From Phellopilus nigrolimitatus (Eukaryota > Basidiomycota > Agaricomycetes > Hymenochaetales > Hymenochaetaceae), in contig JAJOHG010000003.1 of assembly GCA_021029095.1 (NCBI GenBank), positions 62,001 to 126,000 on the forward strand: a DNA stretch of 64,000 nucleotides. Direction: 5' to 3'. The translations under genes and the position numbers were made by a program. Shown in pieces: positions 25,301-39,991 of this stretch (positions within the stretch are counted from its first letter, which is position 1; the number at the start of each line of letters is the position of its first letter). Below the pieces are notes generated by a model, which had not been told where the DNA came from, did no database searches, and saw nothing but the letters and a program-made list of their open reading frames with translations.

Positions 25301-25968
25301 AATGCCAGATTGCTTCGGACATCGAGGAGGCCGTCTCCGCGGCAGATTCAGCCTTCGTCGACACCAAGGCGTTGCTGTACGAGGCGAACTTCCTTGACGT
25401 GCACAATCTCTGGCGGATGGCTCAAGGCCCAAGGCATCGCGTCTTTGCGATCCGAGACCGGGTGTTTGGCGCACGGGGGCGGCGGTACTCAGCGGAGAGT
25501 CATGGGCGCTTCAACCGTGTGCAGCGAACACTTGATGGGCGCGAGCGCCTCGTGGACTTCCTCGGACGTACGGAAAGTGAGGTCGAAGAGGAAAGCGAGC
25601 TTCCAGAAGACGCGCACCTGGAGGGCGAAGGCGACAGCGAGGACGAGGGAGAGGACGGCGGACACGCAAGAGGCTTGAGTGATGAGGAGGGCCAGCTGCA
25701 GGCGCTGAGTAGCTGGTTACTCGCTTTATTCACGAAGTGGGGGAGGATACTCGGTGTCGGCGGTACAGCCGGGGCCTCCAAACCCGCAGAAGCAACTGGA
25801 GGGACTGTGCCGGCCGTGCAGGGAGAATCGAAAGAAGACCAAAACGGTAGAGCGTCCGATGAAACAACGGCTGGAAATAGGCCTGTTTTGGCGAACGGCC
25901 GTCATCATCGACTCAGTACCGTTGGAGAGGAGGACGAACCGATTGACACGACTAATAATATCCAATAG
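22310..25968 (+). CDS. STB6-like N-terminal domain protein
   Basis: The N-terminal half reads VQLSGYQIYAVEKWIVERTRTTTLLAVYTGD and continues with VGEPYMKVEPMERV and RNKLSVIGYQ, which matches the fungal STB2/STB6 family (named for Sin3-binding in yeast two-hybrid). The product is large, near 950 residues over about ten exons. The middle is disordered, with an RE/KE-rich stretch near 24120-24200. A conserved-looking C-terminal block (SFDDHVFVPPEDVLSPARMLVDVDLCAQ and EEAVSAADSAFVDTKALLYEANF) is followed by an acidic tail. Its molecular role is not established. I infer only nuclear or regulatory function from the yeast name. Confidence 0.75.
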
Positions 25969-26223
25969 GAACCGAAGCTAATCAGACACTTCACTCAACC
26001 AACTCTCGCATCTTAATGATTTTGGACCGTGGAGGGAATGTAATCCAATGCTTTGATATGCTTTCGTATCCACGCACTTGTAATAGTAGGCATTAGCAGT
26101 AATATTCCATGCACGTTACATAACAACTCGCAATAAATTATTTCCGACATTTTCCAGCATGAGGCCAACATGAGATTTTTTTTTTCGCAGCTATAGCACT
26201 GAACAAGAACAGAGCGACTCTCC

Positions 26224-27642
26224 CTACTTCTTCACGACTTTTCCTTGGGCCTTGCGGAGTTGCCGCTTGCGGTCACGTTCCAGCTCCTTCTTCTGCTCTG
26301 CAGCGCTTAGCTTGGACATGCGCTCCTCCTCCGCCTTCTTCTTCGCCGCGATCTTGTCGAGCTCTGCCTCCTCCCTGCGCTCCGCCTCCGCCTCCTTCTT
26401 AATCTGCTCAGTCGAGCTCTTCCCGCGTCTTCTTTAGCTTCGCCTTCGTCTCCGGGCGCAGACTGAATTTGTTTGACTCGAGTGTGTCGATTAGGATGAA
26501 AATGGCCTTGACGAGGGACGCAGTCGCGCCAGCCTGCGAGACGGGCGGAACGCGCAAAGACAAAATAACATGACGCTCGCGCTGGTCGACGGGAATGGGG
26601 ATGCCTGGGCGCTCACGGGGTTGATCCGTGATCTGAGGTAGCGAGTATATGAATTGCTATCAGAGCAGTGGGAAAACAGTATGCTTACGGAAAGAGACTT
26701 GACGAAGGGCTTAACAACGGGATCATTTAAGGCCTTCGCTATGTTGAAGGGACCGGATGCCTTGAGCAAAGTCTCAGTCACATCCGCGTATTCTAGCTGA
26801 CTGTTAGCTGAAGTAAAACATAAATAGTTGCAGGGCTAATGCACCTGACATGACACAGTATCCGCCGCCGAGAAGAGGGCTTTCAGTCGTACGGGTGAGG
26901 GTCTTGAGGGATGATGATACCGTTGAGTCCGGCACTTTTGGCCCGGAAATGAAAGGGACTCACAAGGTCCCATCTGCCCTCCTTGACCTTCTGTAGACAG
27001 TCCTTCGATACGACACCCCAGACAAAACCCGGGGTAGCTGACGGAAACAGTTTAAAATCGAGCTCCAGAGCATCTTCGGTCCTATAGACAAGTTCTATCA
27101 TGCCCCAGACAAAGCGATAGGCCATCTGCGCGAGGTCATGGCGCGGCAAAAGCGAGAACACGGAGTGCAGAGACGCGACGTTCCGGCGACCGGTCGAGAA
27201 GACGAAGAAGTCGGCGTATCCGTCTGAGACGACGCCTGAGGAGCTTTCCGGCTTCGAGAATTGCTGGGAAAGGAGTGGTAGGTGTGCTTGTAGCCTATTC
27301 AGCAACTGTCGAAAATTATAGGTCAGTCGCGGTTATTTGGATGTCTGGGTTAGATACAGACCATGCATCCGCGCGTCTCTTATTGAGTGCCTTGCCGACA
27401 AAAAAGGAAAAGAAGTAAACCGCAAGGCCTAGCACGAATAAAGCCTCGAGCTTGAATACTTGTGTTGAAGACTAGTTAGCATGCCATAATACAAACTAGA
27501 ACAAAGTATGGGACGTACGCGCGGGTCTGAAGACGAGGTTCTTCCATCTGTACTCCAAGCCATCGTACTCGTAACTCGTGAATGGCTGGGCTGGGGTGAG
27601 TACTTTTGCAAGCTCTGAGAAGGCTTTCAAAAGGTTGGCCAT
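26224..27642 (-). CDS. CCDC47-like ER membrane protein (DUF1682)
   Basis: The N-terminal part reads QPFTSYEYDGLEYRWKNLVF, then a hydrophobic helix LFVLGLAVYFFSFFVGKALN, then LLNRLQAHLPLLSQQFSKP, all typical of the CCDC47/DUF1682 family. The C-terminus is a long charged coiled coil (KFSLRPETKAKLKKTREE) ending KKELERDRKRQLRKAQGKVVKK. In animals CCDC47 is part of the PAT complex that helps insert multi-pass membrane proteins in the ER; I infer a similar place for this one. The start at 27642 (MANLLKAF) is favoured; an in-frame ATG at 27714 would add 24 residues. About six exons. Confidence 0.85.
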
Positions 27643-27995
27643 GACCAGTGCCGACGCCCGGTGAAACTGACACGAAATCGGGCTGGAGAAGCGGAAGACG
27701 TGCGGCGGCGGCAAAATCTGAAGCCAAAAGAGGCAATACTTACGGTATTTACACCGATCCTTACATTAGCTCCTTACAGGACGTGCCATAGCCCATTCGC
27801 TTCCCGTCGTCTCTTGAACACGATGTGAACGAAGCTGTTGCGCGCCCGCTGTCATCTATTACTGGGCAGCCGACTGCCATCCACAGATCGATGCCTCTCC
27901 GCCGATATCAGCGTGTGTATTTTATCGCCCCGTTCCCAGCACTCATTCGCCGCCACGTCCCTCTATTCAATTCTGCTCATTAATCTGGTATCATC
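27643..27995. promoter_or_regulatory. Divergent promoter, CCDC47-like and small unknown gene
   Basis: These 353 bp separate two divergent starts. The possible alternative CCDC47 start at 27714 lies inside. No motif worth naming was seen. Confidence 0.45.
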
Positions 27996-28667
27996 ATGAC
28001 CCAGCCCAACTCAGGCTACAACTTCTTTTCAGTCTCTGCCTTTCTGGTAAGTCATATCCAGATTCAATATTATATAAATGGCCGATGCCAACCATCCCAT
28101 TTCCCGAGATTCTTTTGAGCTCAATCCCATCTTTCAATCCCGCCCGCTGCTGCAGAAACAGTACCGTATAATTCACCATACCTGGTTGCCGGAGATGGAG
28201 GTGGGTTGTATCCACTCTCTATCGATGTGTTTCTCATGAGTTTTTTGCAGTCGGCCTCATCCATGACCGAGGCAACAAATTTCGGGAAAGTTGTCGTGAA
28301 TGCCTTGGCCGCTATGACAAAAAATAGCGGCGCCATAGACCAACGACTCCTGCGCATGTATTTAAGCATGGCGCCGTCATATCTCGTCATGGACAGTAGT
28401 ATGAACGCGGAAGGTGGTCTGGCAAGCTGGAGAACGGGCTTCCACCGTCTGGTCGACGTACTCGTGGCTTTGCACAAGCGTGGAGATCTAGAACTTGAAA
28501 CGGTGAACGAGGCGTCGAAAGCATGTTCGGAGTGCTGGTGTGTGTCGGGCTGCTGGCGGGGTTTGGAGGATTGCAAGGAAACTATACGGGAGATTGCAGG
28601 AAAGCTGAAAACACTGCTGGATGCTAATGGGCGGACATTTCGAGGACAATCGATATATACGCCTTGA
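27996..28667 (+). CDS. Conserved-looking hypothetical protein, about 170 aa
   Basis: Three exons. Exon 1 encodes MTQPNSGYNFFSVSAFL; phase-0 introns (GTAAGT...CTGCAG and GTGGGT...TTGCAG) join it to KQYRIIHHTWLPEME and then to a longer helical exon containing TEATNFGKVVVNALAAM and SECWCVSGCWRGLEDCKE. The last part is Cys-rich (four Cys within 22 residues) and amphipathic helices dominate. No signal peptide or membrane helix. I do not recognise the family; codon use and splice quality look like a real gene. Confidence 0.65.
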
Positions 28668-28890
28668 ATGTCTAGATTTGCATTTTGGTGTTCTTCTTGT
28701 CTTGTAACTTGAAATCTCTCATCGTTTTTGTTCCGCGGCTCCGAGTCCTCTCTTGTCGTATTATGTTATCAATTCACGTGCGCGGAAGTGGCGATGTCAT
28801 CGCATTCGCGAAGTGTGCGCGGACTTGGGCGGTGCGGACGCTCTTCTAAAGCTACGCTGCGGCTTTCTCCAAGTCATATTCATTGTTTCT

Positions 28891-31800
28891 ATGTCTGGTG
28901 GCGAAGAGCCAGCCTCGCCGAGCACATCCTCGCCGTCGTGCCGTCCTCAAAGGCCAACGCGTAATCTTCCTCCTGCACCCATCAACGTCGCCGCCGCGCG
29001 ACTCAGTGCGGAAGCCCTCAATGGCGATGCTACTCAGATAGTCGCCTCACCATCGGAGGAGCAGGTACACGAAGAGGAAGTCAATCGAGAAGCGACACGC
29101 CTGACACCTCTTCGTGCTCACTACCTTAAGAAGACACTCATTTCCTTGCAATTCGGTCGGGAGCTCGAAGGCATTTCGACTACATCTTCCGGTCCCAATG
29201 TGTCCACTTTGTCGTATTTGGGCCCTCCCTTCACCCCGCCTCCGCACGGTGCACCACCTCTTGACCTTCCCTTTCTCAAATACACATTCCGGCAGTTTGT
29301 CATGACTTTCCCTTTCCTTGCCTCAGCACCGAAGAACTTCTTCCCCGAGAAGCTGCAGCCCTTCATCGCCAGTGTCCTTTCTCGCAACCTTTCGCCTACG
29401 AATGTTATGGATGACAATATCGAGGATGCAGACCAGGCTACGCGTCAGAAGCTACTTGCAAAACTGGAGAAGAATCTCGGGTTTATGCTCGGTACAGCGA
29501 CAAAACTCGTCGAACCGGAGGAGGTTGTGCGGTTGACACAAGCAGACTTGAACCGACTCGAGGCAATAGCCAAGAAGCGGAAAGCTCGTCAAGCGAAGAA
29601 CAAGGAGGTCTTCGAGGTCAACATTGTCTGCATTCGCGCTGTTGTTGACAAAGGCCGAGTTAGGAGCAAAGTGCACGAGGTCGGTTTCTCTGCATATATG
29701 CGCGAGATTTTAAGACATATGTGGCGCACTAGGAATTCATCATTAGGACTACGAGGACAAACTTTCCAGACGTGTTTGTCTCTCGTCGATATGGTGACTT
29801 CAAGTCGTTGGCCGAAGAGGTTTGTGCTTGAGCTAGTCACCTATTGCCAATATTCATAAATTACTCGTAGCTCCATAAGAGATATCCGGATGAACCCGTT
29901 CGACCCCCTCCGACCAAAGACCGGTCTACAGTCAATGCGTCTGCTCCGCCTTCAGTTTCCACTAATCCTACTGCCTCACGAATGCCGAATGCTTTTTCCA
30001 GTCAATCAAACGATAGTTCTGAATCGGTGATCTCCTACACTACTCAGCAGGCAATTCAGAATATCCGTCTGGCTCGCGAGAAGAATCGCCTGACGCTCCG
30101 CGCATACCTCCATTCCCTCTTAGACTCTCCTGTTCTCGCTTCTTCTCCGGTCCTTCTCCATTTCTTGATTTCAAATCCCACGAAATTGAGCAGAGACGAA
30201 CAGGATGACTCGCTTAGAAGGGAGGAGGCGGATCGACAAAGGGATGAAGGTAGGATACATTTCGCTCGTGAGATTTCAGCACGCGTGGAAGGATTAAGAG
30301 CCGCAATCAAGAGTGTAAAAGGCGATATTATGGTCGGAGGTTTGTCGACTATGGTTCATCTGTCAATGATTGCTCACGCGTATTAGACGGCCTGTCCCGG
30401 ATATTTGCTGTCGTTCGAACGACCGATAATGTCTGTGACCTCCCCAGAGAATACAAGGCAGTCCTCGAATGGGGGCGCATAACGTGCGTTTGTACACTTT
30501 TCGCAGGGTGAAACAGGACATGACATTTTCAAAGTCTTGCATCTACTATCTTCCAGCATTTTGTTGCTGCCGATGACGCATCTGAAAGCATTGCTGCTCT
30601 AAAGCGGTTGCACGGACTTATGCCATACTTTATGCTCAAGGGTATTCTTCGGATCAGTAATCCTGTGGCGATGATTCGGGGATCCCTTGACCTCTTCTTG
30701 GCTCAGCCTTTGGTGGCCGAAGTCTTCTGCAGAGGTCAGGTCGACTTCTTTTTGCAAAGTATATTACTAACTGAATTAAATTTAGGATGTTCACAAGTTC
30801 TTTGCAAGAGGATGTCAAAGCCTTGGAGGACGACATTGCGGCTGTTAAGGATAAAGTCGAGGATGACGTCATCTGCGAAAAGATTCGCCAATTTGTCTAT
30901 GCTCCGAAAGAAATACAGGGCATATACAAGGCTGACGCAGGTAATTCTACGCCTTGTTGATATTTAGAAATGTTTAACTCTTGTGGTACAGCATTGGAGG
31001 GTCCTTAACCTCTTGACAGGTTGTGCTTCGCTCTGGAGAGCAACCAACACTGACGCGACCGCAATTGCACCGAGTAATGCGAGCCCATCGTGCACATGCG
31101 GAGTATACACGTTACCGTTCCGAGCTCGCGGATTCGGATGATGATGACGGCCCTCAGGATGAAGATGCGTGGCTCTACGAGGATCTGAACATCTTGGCAA
31201 AGCTTTATTCGCAGTTGCGCGACAAGGAGCAGATAATTGAATTAATCTTCGAAGTGAGGTTGCCTATCATATTTGCCACTATAGACCTACTTATATGTCT
31301 TGAAGGGAACGACCGCGGAGCTATTGAAAGACATCATTACAATATTCTACTCACCTTTGGCTCAAGTTTATAAGGCTGCAAGCATAGCGGACTCGTTAGG
31401 CGATCTACAGAATTTTATCAACGATCTAATACGTACCGTAGAGTCTGCAGAGGAAGGTAAGCTCGTAAAATACAGGAACTCGAATCTGCCGCTGACATGA
31501 TCGACAGTCGGTCAAGACAATCCTCAACGTGTTGTACAGACATTCATAGACCTTGTTGAGAGACACGAACAAGCATTCTACGGCTTCGTGCACAAAGTCC
31601 ATTCAAAGGGCGAAGGACTATTTGATAGTTTGATGAAATGGGTTCAGCTCTTCCTGACGGTCTTCAGCGAAGGTTTCGGCGAGAAAGTTAGCCTCGAGTT
31701 CCTCCTTCCGCACACCGGCCCGGAGCGCGTTACCTTGATGAAAGAGGTGGACGAAGTTGCGTTATACCATTACAAGCTCAAGCTTGCACACGAAGATAAA

Positions 31801-32618
31801 CTGCGGCGTCGTTTTGGCAGGACGCAGGGTCAATCCGAGGCAGATGCAGAAGACGAAGCGGCGCAGATGCTCGTCAACGGTGTTGTGCATGATCTCAGCT
31901 TCGGTGAGCTTCTACAGGGTGATGCCGACGAGATGGCAGCTGCGGAGAGTGAGGACGACGAAAGCAGCGCAGAGGTAAGCGAAGAGGAGGAAAATGAGTC
32001 ATCTGACTATGAGACTGCGTCAGAAAGCGAGAGTGAAGAACCGAATGAGAGGGGCGTTCAAGACGAACCTCCCGTGCTGCCTCCGAAACCGTTGGCGAAA
32101 GCATCTGCAGTTGTACATACTCCTCGGTCGCGGCATGATACCAAACGACACGTTTCGCAAGGGCATTCAGTCCCAACGTGCAGAGCAACGTGGGCGAGAC
32201 AATACACGGGGAGAAGATCAACCTAGACTTCGTTCTCGTTCACGCTCTATGGGCGCCCTTAGATCTATTTTCTCTAGAAACAGCCTGGAAGCTCCACCTG
32301 TCCCTCCTCTTCCTTCCTACCTTCCTTTATCTCCGTCAAACAAACCTCTTCCCCCAAGCCCACTTTCAACTCGTTCTTCGCAAGGACAGCCAGACGAGGA
32401 CTCCGCAGACTCGTCGCCGACCGCCGCCAGTCCATGCAGTTCCGCGGAAAAAGAAGGATAAGGCTGCGTTGGGCTTGAAGCCGCCAGAATTGAAGGAGAT
32501 ACCCACTCTTCTACCGGTTTTCGTAGAAATCGTAAGTCGTGTACTTTATGCAAAGGACCTCTTACTGACTGACGCGTCTCTGTAGATGAGACCCCTCTTA
32601 CGACCTACAGCACTATGA
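28891..32618 (+). CDS. PX and PXB domain protein, yeast YPR097W-like
   Basis: Starting at MSGGEEPAS, the protein has a PX-associated (PXB) domain at about residues 70-200 (LTPLRAHYLKKTLISLQFGR, LDLPFLKYTFRQFVMTFP). A PX domain follows, with the phosphoinositide-binding style SRRYGDFKSLAEELHKRYP. A DUF3818-type helical region follows (LKGILRISNPVAMIRGSLDLFLAQP) and ends in PELKEIPTLLPVFVEIMRP. Fungal relatives such as yeast Ypr097w are peripheral membrane proteins linked to lipid handling. About 1,050 residues over ten or so exons. The exon structure at 32140-32460 is uncertain: the frame changes twice there across a Ser/Pro-rich linker, probably through two short introns. Confidence 0.85.
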
Positions 32619-33018
32619 TCGTGACGTACCAAATTTAACAGCTTTGAATAATTGTTTCTCAATGCTCTATTGTGTCTTTCGTCTGTTGTTCAGTTCTATA
32701 TGTATACTGTACTTTGCTGCTTATTATTATATCGACTCACATCGAGGATTTCTGATTCTGCGTACTGAAAATGAAGTAATATGAAGGGTATCTTGATTGC
32801 ACTACATATGATAAGTCGCCCGGTCTACGGGCATATCCAGTGTGTATGCGATGATGTGCGGTAGGTACAAAACTGATCCAGGGACGTGCGCAATTTATAA
32901 TCGAGGTGACAATTTATACTACAGTAGAGCGACAGTGGGAGAAGCAGACAAATCCAAACACGATCCAAGCTGTGAGACGATGCTATTAAGGAGGGAAATA
33001 ATGCTTGCACAACCGGGT
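32619..33018. other. Convergent intergenic region
   Basis: These 400 bp lie between two converging stop codons and should hold both 3' UTRs. It is AT-rich in its first half. No coding or repeat feature was recognised. Confidence 0.5.
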
Positions 33019-34886
<1,868 letters not shown>

Positions 34887-35098
34887 TGGCAAAATCTGTA
34901 GAATATAAAGAAGAGATACTTAGCAACGTGCAGTTACCCGGGAGGCCTGCAGTATTACTAGAAAGTAGCTGGCCGAGTTGTTACCGGCTCTCTTATGTAT
35001 TCCTGCCTGTTATGGCAAGTATCGGCTTTCTCGAAATCATTTACGCGAATAACGCGACTAACTTCTGCTCGCGACGAGCACGCGTTTCGACTTTTTAG

Positions 35099-36917
35099 AT
35101 GCGCTTTCGACTGGCAACCAAGCCTCCTCTGAATTCGCTCAAAGCTTGGTTTGACCTTGAGGACAATGTCTCTGGCCTCGACATCTTCGGTGTCAAGAAG
35201 CAGATATGCAACCGTTTACGAGATTTGCGCGACGAAGACGACGCTCCGCTTTATGCTGATGGTCTCAGCTTGTCTATTGACGACTTCGACCTGCTGGATG
35301 ACTCCAGTGCACAAGTCATTAAGGAAAATGATTTAGTCTGGTACGTCTTTTCCATCCTAACAGTCGCTTGGGTTTAACGCAGCTCTTAGTATCTCGAAGA
35401 AAAAAGACTTCACAAAACAGAAGAAGAGAAAGGCATCGGCTCTACGCGGTGAGCGTGCCGGTTCATCCTCGAAACCTTTGTCTCAATAATGCTTAGAACC
35501 TTCGCGAAAAAAGAGGAGAACTTCAGATGAAATCGTCTATAGGAAACGTTCGAGCCCGTTATCACCCTTTTCAACCTCAGGCTCCTCAAGCGTCGAAGAA
35601 AAAGACGGAGAAAGCAGTTCTTCGATTGAATCATCTTCAGACTCTTCAGACTCCTCCGAATCCGATTCTGAGTCTAGCACGGACTCGGATTCAGAGTCAA
35701 CTTCATCCGAATCCTCTGTTGAAGTACGATCTTCCAAGAAGTTTCAACAACTCAACTCTTTCATCGAGTATGTTGTAACACGATGTTGATCACTAATTCG
35801 TTGCTAACTGCTCCTAGTAAAAGCAGCAATAACCACTTACCCACCGTTCCTCCCGGAGAAGGCAAGTCAACTACACATAGCCGGAACGCTCGAAGACGAG
35901 TCAAACGACTGTATGAAAGAAACAAGGCTCAGACAGAGCGTTCGACTTCGCAGATTCTGTCCAATGAATCACCAAACGCTATCCCTCTCGGCGCCAAAGC
36001 AACTACTGGAGACTCAAGAACGACTCATACTGCGTTCTTGCCGCCCGCTACTGAATCATTCTTGTCTACAAATAATAATGATCGAGCGGAGAGCATGGCA
36101 ATCACGCTAAAGAATAAAAACAAGAAGAAAGGCTTTAAAAAGGCCATGTTGGGCATCACTGCTCAAAGGATCGTATTTCCAGACGAGAATGGTGTGCAGC
36201 CGATATCGACAACGTCAACTCTCTCTTTCGCCGTACCTTCAACTCCGGCCACGCCAAATGCACGTCTCATCACACCTTCGGAAAAGCAGGCCAAGGGCCT
36301 CCTCCCATCGAACATGTTTGTCACGTCTGTAGAGGTCGAGAACGGCAAGTGGGATAAGAAAAAGAAGAAAAAACAGCGCGATTTGTACGGATACGACGAC
36401 GGTGAGAGTCTAACTGAAGGGGGTAATGGGATCGACAAGACGGTGCTGGATTATGGCGAGCCCAACGACACTGTACAAATAGCAAAGTTGAATGAGCGCG
36501 AAGAGCCTGCAAGTGTAGATTGGACGACCATCGAGCAGAAATGGGATGCTCTTAACCCTGTCACGAACTCTTCATTGCTGGAGGTGGGCGTGCTAGTGGG
36601 CTGGAAGGTTGGTCTAGCTACGTTGCTTAGATACACTTGCTAAAAATAGTTGTCGTATACAGGCTCTCGCAATCAACCCTATGACATTCACTCCGGAGAC
36701 ACTCGTGCATCTGGGACGCATCAAAGAGGTCTTGCATGCGTCGTCGAGCGTTGTGATCGTTCCTCTACGACGGCCTGGTGCAGGTGAGATTGCGTTTGGT
36801 GCGTTCGGTTCTGAGGAAGACATTGGGAATGACGAGGAAGAGAGAATAAATGAAGAGGAAGAGGCGCATACGTTCGACGACGTGTTGACAATACCATGGA
36901 AGTTGGTAGTTCTTTAA
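35099..36917 (+). CDS. Coilin homologue
   Basis: The N-terminus (MRFRLATKPPLNSLKAWF, LDIFGVKKQICNRL, DGLSLSIDDFDLLDDSSA) matches the ubiquitin-like coilin N-terminal domain, which drives self-association in Cajal bodies. A basic KKRKASALREPSRKKRR patch and a long Ser/Asp/Glu-rich tract follow. An LPTVPPGEGKS and SRNARRRVKRLYERN motif resembles the coilin RNA-binding region. The C-terminal segment with VDWTTIEQKWDALNP and VLVGWKALAINPMTFTPET fits the atypical Tudor-like domain. Five exons, about 530 residues. Coilin is absent from well-known yeasts, so function in this fungus is inferred from similarity only. Confidence 0.82.
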
Positions 36918-37575
36918 GAATCGCTGTCTTTTTCAGTGATACAATCCATAAATTTCATCGATCTATAGTATCAAGGAAGTTGCTCTAATTGCACCTCTGC
37001 ATTTGTTATTTATCGGGATGAAACGCCCTCTGCATTTGTACGCAAGGACTTCAAAAGATCTTGAAATCGTATCCGTAGATTGGTCGTGATTTCGTCTTCG
37101 TCGGTAGAAGGAGGTGGCTGAGAATCTCTTCAGAAGTGAAGAATAGGTAACGAAAGTAGAAAATCCATACAAATTGATCGAGGATATACTGTGTTGCATA
37201 TGATTCAGAGTTCAGTATTTGGACGAGGCCTCTTACACGTCGGCTCACCTCTGCCTCCTCAATCGTCTAAGAATGCGTCCGCACAGGTCAGTGTCTATAC
37301 CTTTTATAACAACTGGAATAAATACCAGTACAATCGGACCTCTGTAACAGGCCGTCAGAGCCAAGCCAAATCGAACATTAGATGAATTATACGCGCCTGT
37401 TCATGATGACTATTTGGATGTAAAGAAAGAGCAAGATTTGCGCATCTAATCTTATCTATGTTGTCCGGACTTCGGACACGTGTCCACATTGACACGGTGC
37501 GTGCGTCGAGCTGTCACCGTCAGCTCAGCCTTGCACCAACTTAACAAAAACCTCGACGGTGACGCTGAGCTCGGC
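36918..37575. other. Intergenic region upstream of SEC63
   Basis: These 658 bp contain the coilin 3' UTR and the SEC63 promoter. A 13-bp direct repeat, CCTCTGCATTTGT, occurs at 36994 and 37027 (33-bp spacing). Nothing coding was recognised. Confidence 0.5.
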
Positions 37576-39889
37576 ATGGCCAACTACCAGTACGATGAGG
37601 GCGGCAGCATGGCTGCCTACTTCATGCTCACCTTCCTTTCTCTTATACTCGTGCCCCTTACTTTTACTCTATTATTTTCGACGTCTAGTACGTGGCACCG
37701 TCTCTATAGCATTCCAGCTGGCTTAACTGGTTTTCACTCAGAGAAAAATGAATTTAATGGCTGCAAGTGCTCGCTGTGTCTCAAGCAGCGCGAGCGCATA
37801 GCACAACGGAATAAACGGTCCCTGCTCAACCCCAAGCTCGGCGCGAAGTACGTGGCATAATGCGTCCCCTGCTGACTATAAAACCAATGATCTTTAGGAC
37901 TATGTTCTTGGTGGCAGGCTGGACCGTCTTCGGCTTCCTTGCTTATAAAGTGACAACCACTCACAACGAAAACAAAGTCTACGACCCGTTCGAAATTCTA
38001 GGCATCCGCGCGGGCACCGCCGAGAAGGAGATCAAGTCACACTACAAGAAGCTTTCGCGCAAATTCCATCCAGACAAGGTCAAACTCGCTGCGAACCAGA
38101 CGGTCGAAGCTGTAGAAGCCTACTTCGTTGAACTTACCAAGGCATACAAGAGTTTGACTGACGAGACAATCCGCAAGAATCTAGAACTTTTCGGCCACCC
38201 GGATGGGCGACAGGAAGTAAGCATGGGCATTGCGATCCCGAAGTGGGTCGTAGAGGGCAAAAACAAAATTTGGTTCTTAATCGCGTACTGCGCGGTCCTG
38301 GGTGGATTGCTGCCAGTTATCGTTGGGAGATGGTGGTTTGGGAATAGGATCAAGACCAAGGACGGTGTGCTCGCGAAGTCAGCGGAGATTTTCTTCAAAA
38401 CTATTAAGGAGGACAGCGCGACTCTGGACCTCCTCGGCTGCCTTGGAAGAGTATACGAGGAAGAATTTCCCAAAATTTTGACTCCGCTCGGTGAACTCGA
38501 GGAAACGGTCCGCACTTTCTTGGGTGACAAATATTCGGGATCACCCGCCCAGACTCTCTTGTACGCTCATCTTCTTCGGGTACCTATCACCGACCTGGGT
38601 CTGCAAAAAGGTGCGTCTATCAGTCTATTACAGCATGTTTAAATCTAGAATAACCGTGATCGACTTGTCTTTACAGCGCAAGATGAGCTTCTTCTTCGTT
38701 CACCTTCGTTGCTCACATCGCTCTTAAACATTGCGATGGCTCATAATTGGCTTACACCAACATTAAATGCCATGCGCCTTCATGCATACCTAACGCAGGC
38801 TATTTCTCCTTCATCCCCGTCTCACGAAATTTTGGCATTGACCCAGCTCCCGCACATTAGCGAAAGCGATGTTAAGGCCGTTGTCGAGCAGCTTGATGAA
38901 AGTAGTTTAGAAGGATTTATAAATCACCTTCAAGAGTCTAATGATGCGCGAGCCGAAGAAGCTACAAAAGCCATTGATAGTTGGGGTAGGCTTGAGCTCG
39001 TTGAGGCTTCGTTCAAAGGTAAGGAGCGAATTCATCTGATGGACTTGATAAAGCTGACGACTTGCTTTCGTAAAGTCATTGGAGAACGCATCGTCACCCC
39101 TTTATCTATTGTGCAGCTCTTTGTGAAGGTTCGGGTCTCACCCCCTGTTGGTGGCACGTCCAAGCAGGGCCAGGAGAATGAAGACGCCGACGCTATAAAG
39201 CGGACTATCAAGGCGAACGAGGAGAAGGACATCGCTTTCCTAACTTCGAAGCGTGATAGCGAAGAATTGACTAATGGTCTTCACGTGTTCAATCGAGCAC
39301 ACAGTCCCTACTGGCCGGCTGTCAGTCAACTCTCAAGACCGTGAATCATAGTTAACAATTAAATCAACGTTTCTTTTTCTTTAGACACGAAAGCCCGCCT
39401 GGTGGGTATTGATAGCTGACGGGAAACTCAACCGAATCGTCATGCCTCCAATGCGGATTACGGACGTGCCGTTGTCTGACCCTTCCAAAGAACGCAATTT
39501 CCGCGCTTTTAAGGTGCAATTCCAGGCCCCGCAGGGAGTTGGCATCTACACGTGGAAAATACACGTCGTCAGCGACACCTTCGTGGGGGAGGAGATCGAG
39601 CGGGACATGATTGTACGTATTAAATTAGAGCTCTCTCATGGCATCAATTCTCACCTTTGGGTGTTTTTAGCTCAAAGTCGACGATGTCTCCCAGCTTAGT
39701 GCGGAAGAGCAAGGTGTTGATGATGATATTTCGGAGCCTGAAGAAGACTCGCTGGCCGGGCAGATGGCTATGATGAAAGGCGGTTCGGTGAAGAGGTCGC
39801 CGGTACATGATGATGAGAGCGACGACGAGAGCGGTACTGACGATGATCAGGAGAGTAGCAGTGACAGCAGCAGCAGCGATAGCGATTGA
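37576..39889 (+). CDS. SEC63: ER translocon J-domain subunit Sec63
   Basis: Sec63 anchors the Hsp70 Kar2/BiP at the Sec61 channel for post-translational import. The N-terminus has two hydrophobic helices around a Cys-rich loop (NEFNGCKCSLCLKQRER). A luminal J-domain follows, DPFEILGIRAGTAEKEIKSH, with the HPD motif in KFHPDK. After a third helix come the Brl/Sec63 domain (LSIVQLFVKVRVSPP; RKPAWWVLIADGKLN) and an acidic Ser/Asp-rich C-tail ending SSSDSD, which in yeast binds Sec62. About eight exons and 640 residues, the expected length. The ATG at 37576 gives the short luminal N-terminus seen in the family. Confidence 0.95.
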
Positions 39890-39991
39890 ATGTTTTCTCT
39901 TGTATCTATTCAAACTTTTCTACAAGGAGGTCCGAGTGCATATACATACAAGATATGTAAGTTACGAATTATCCTTGAAGACTGATTATGA

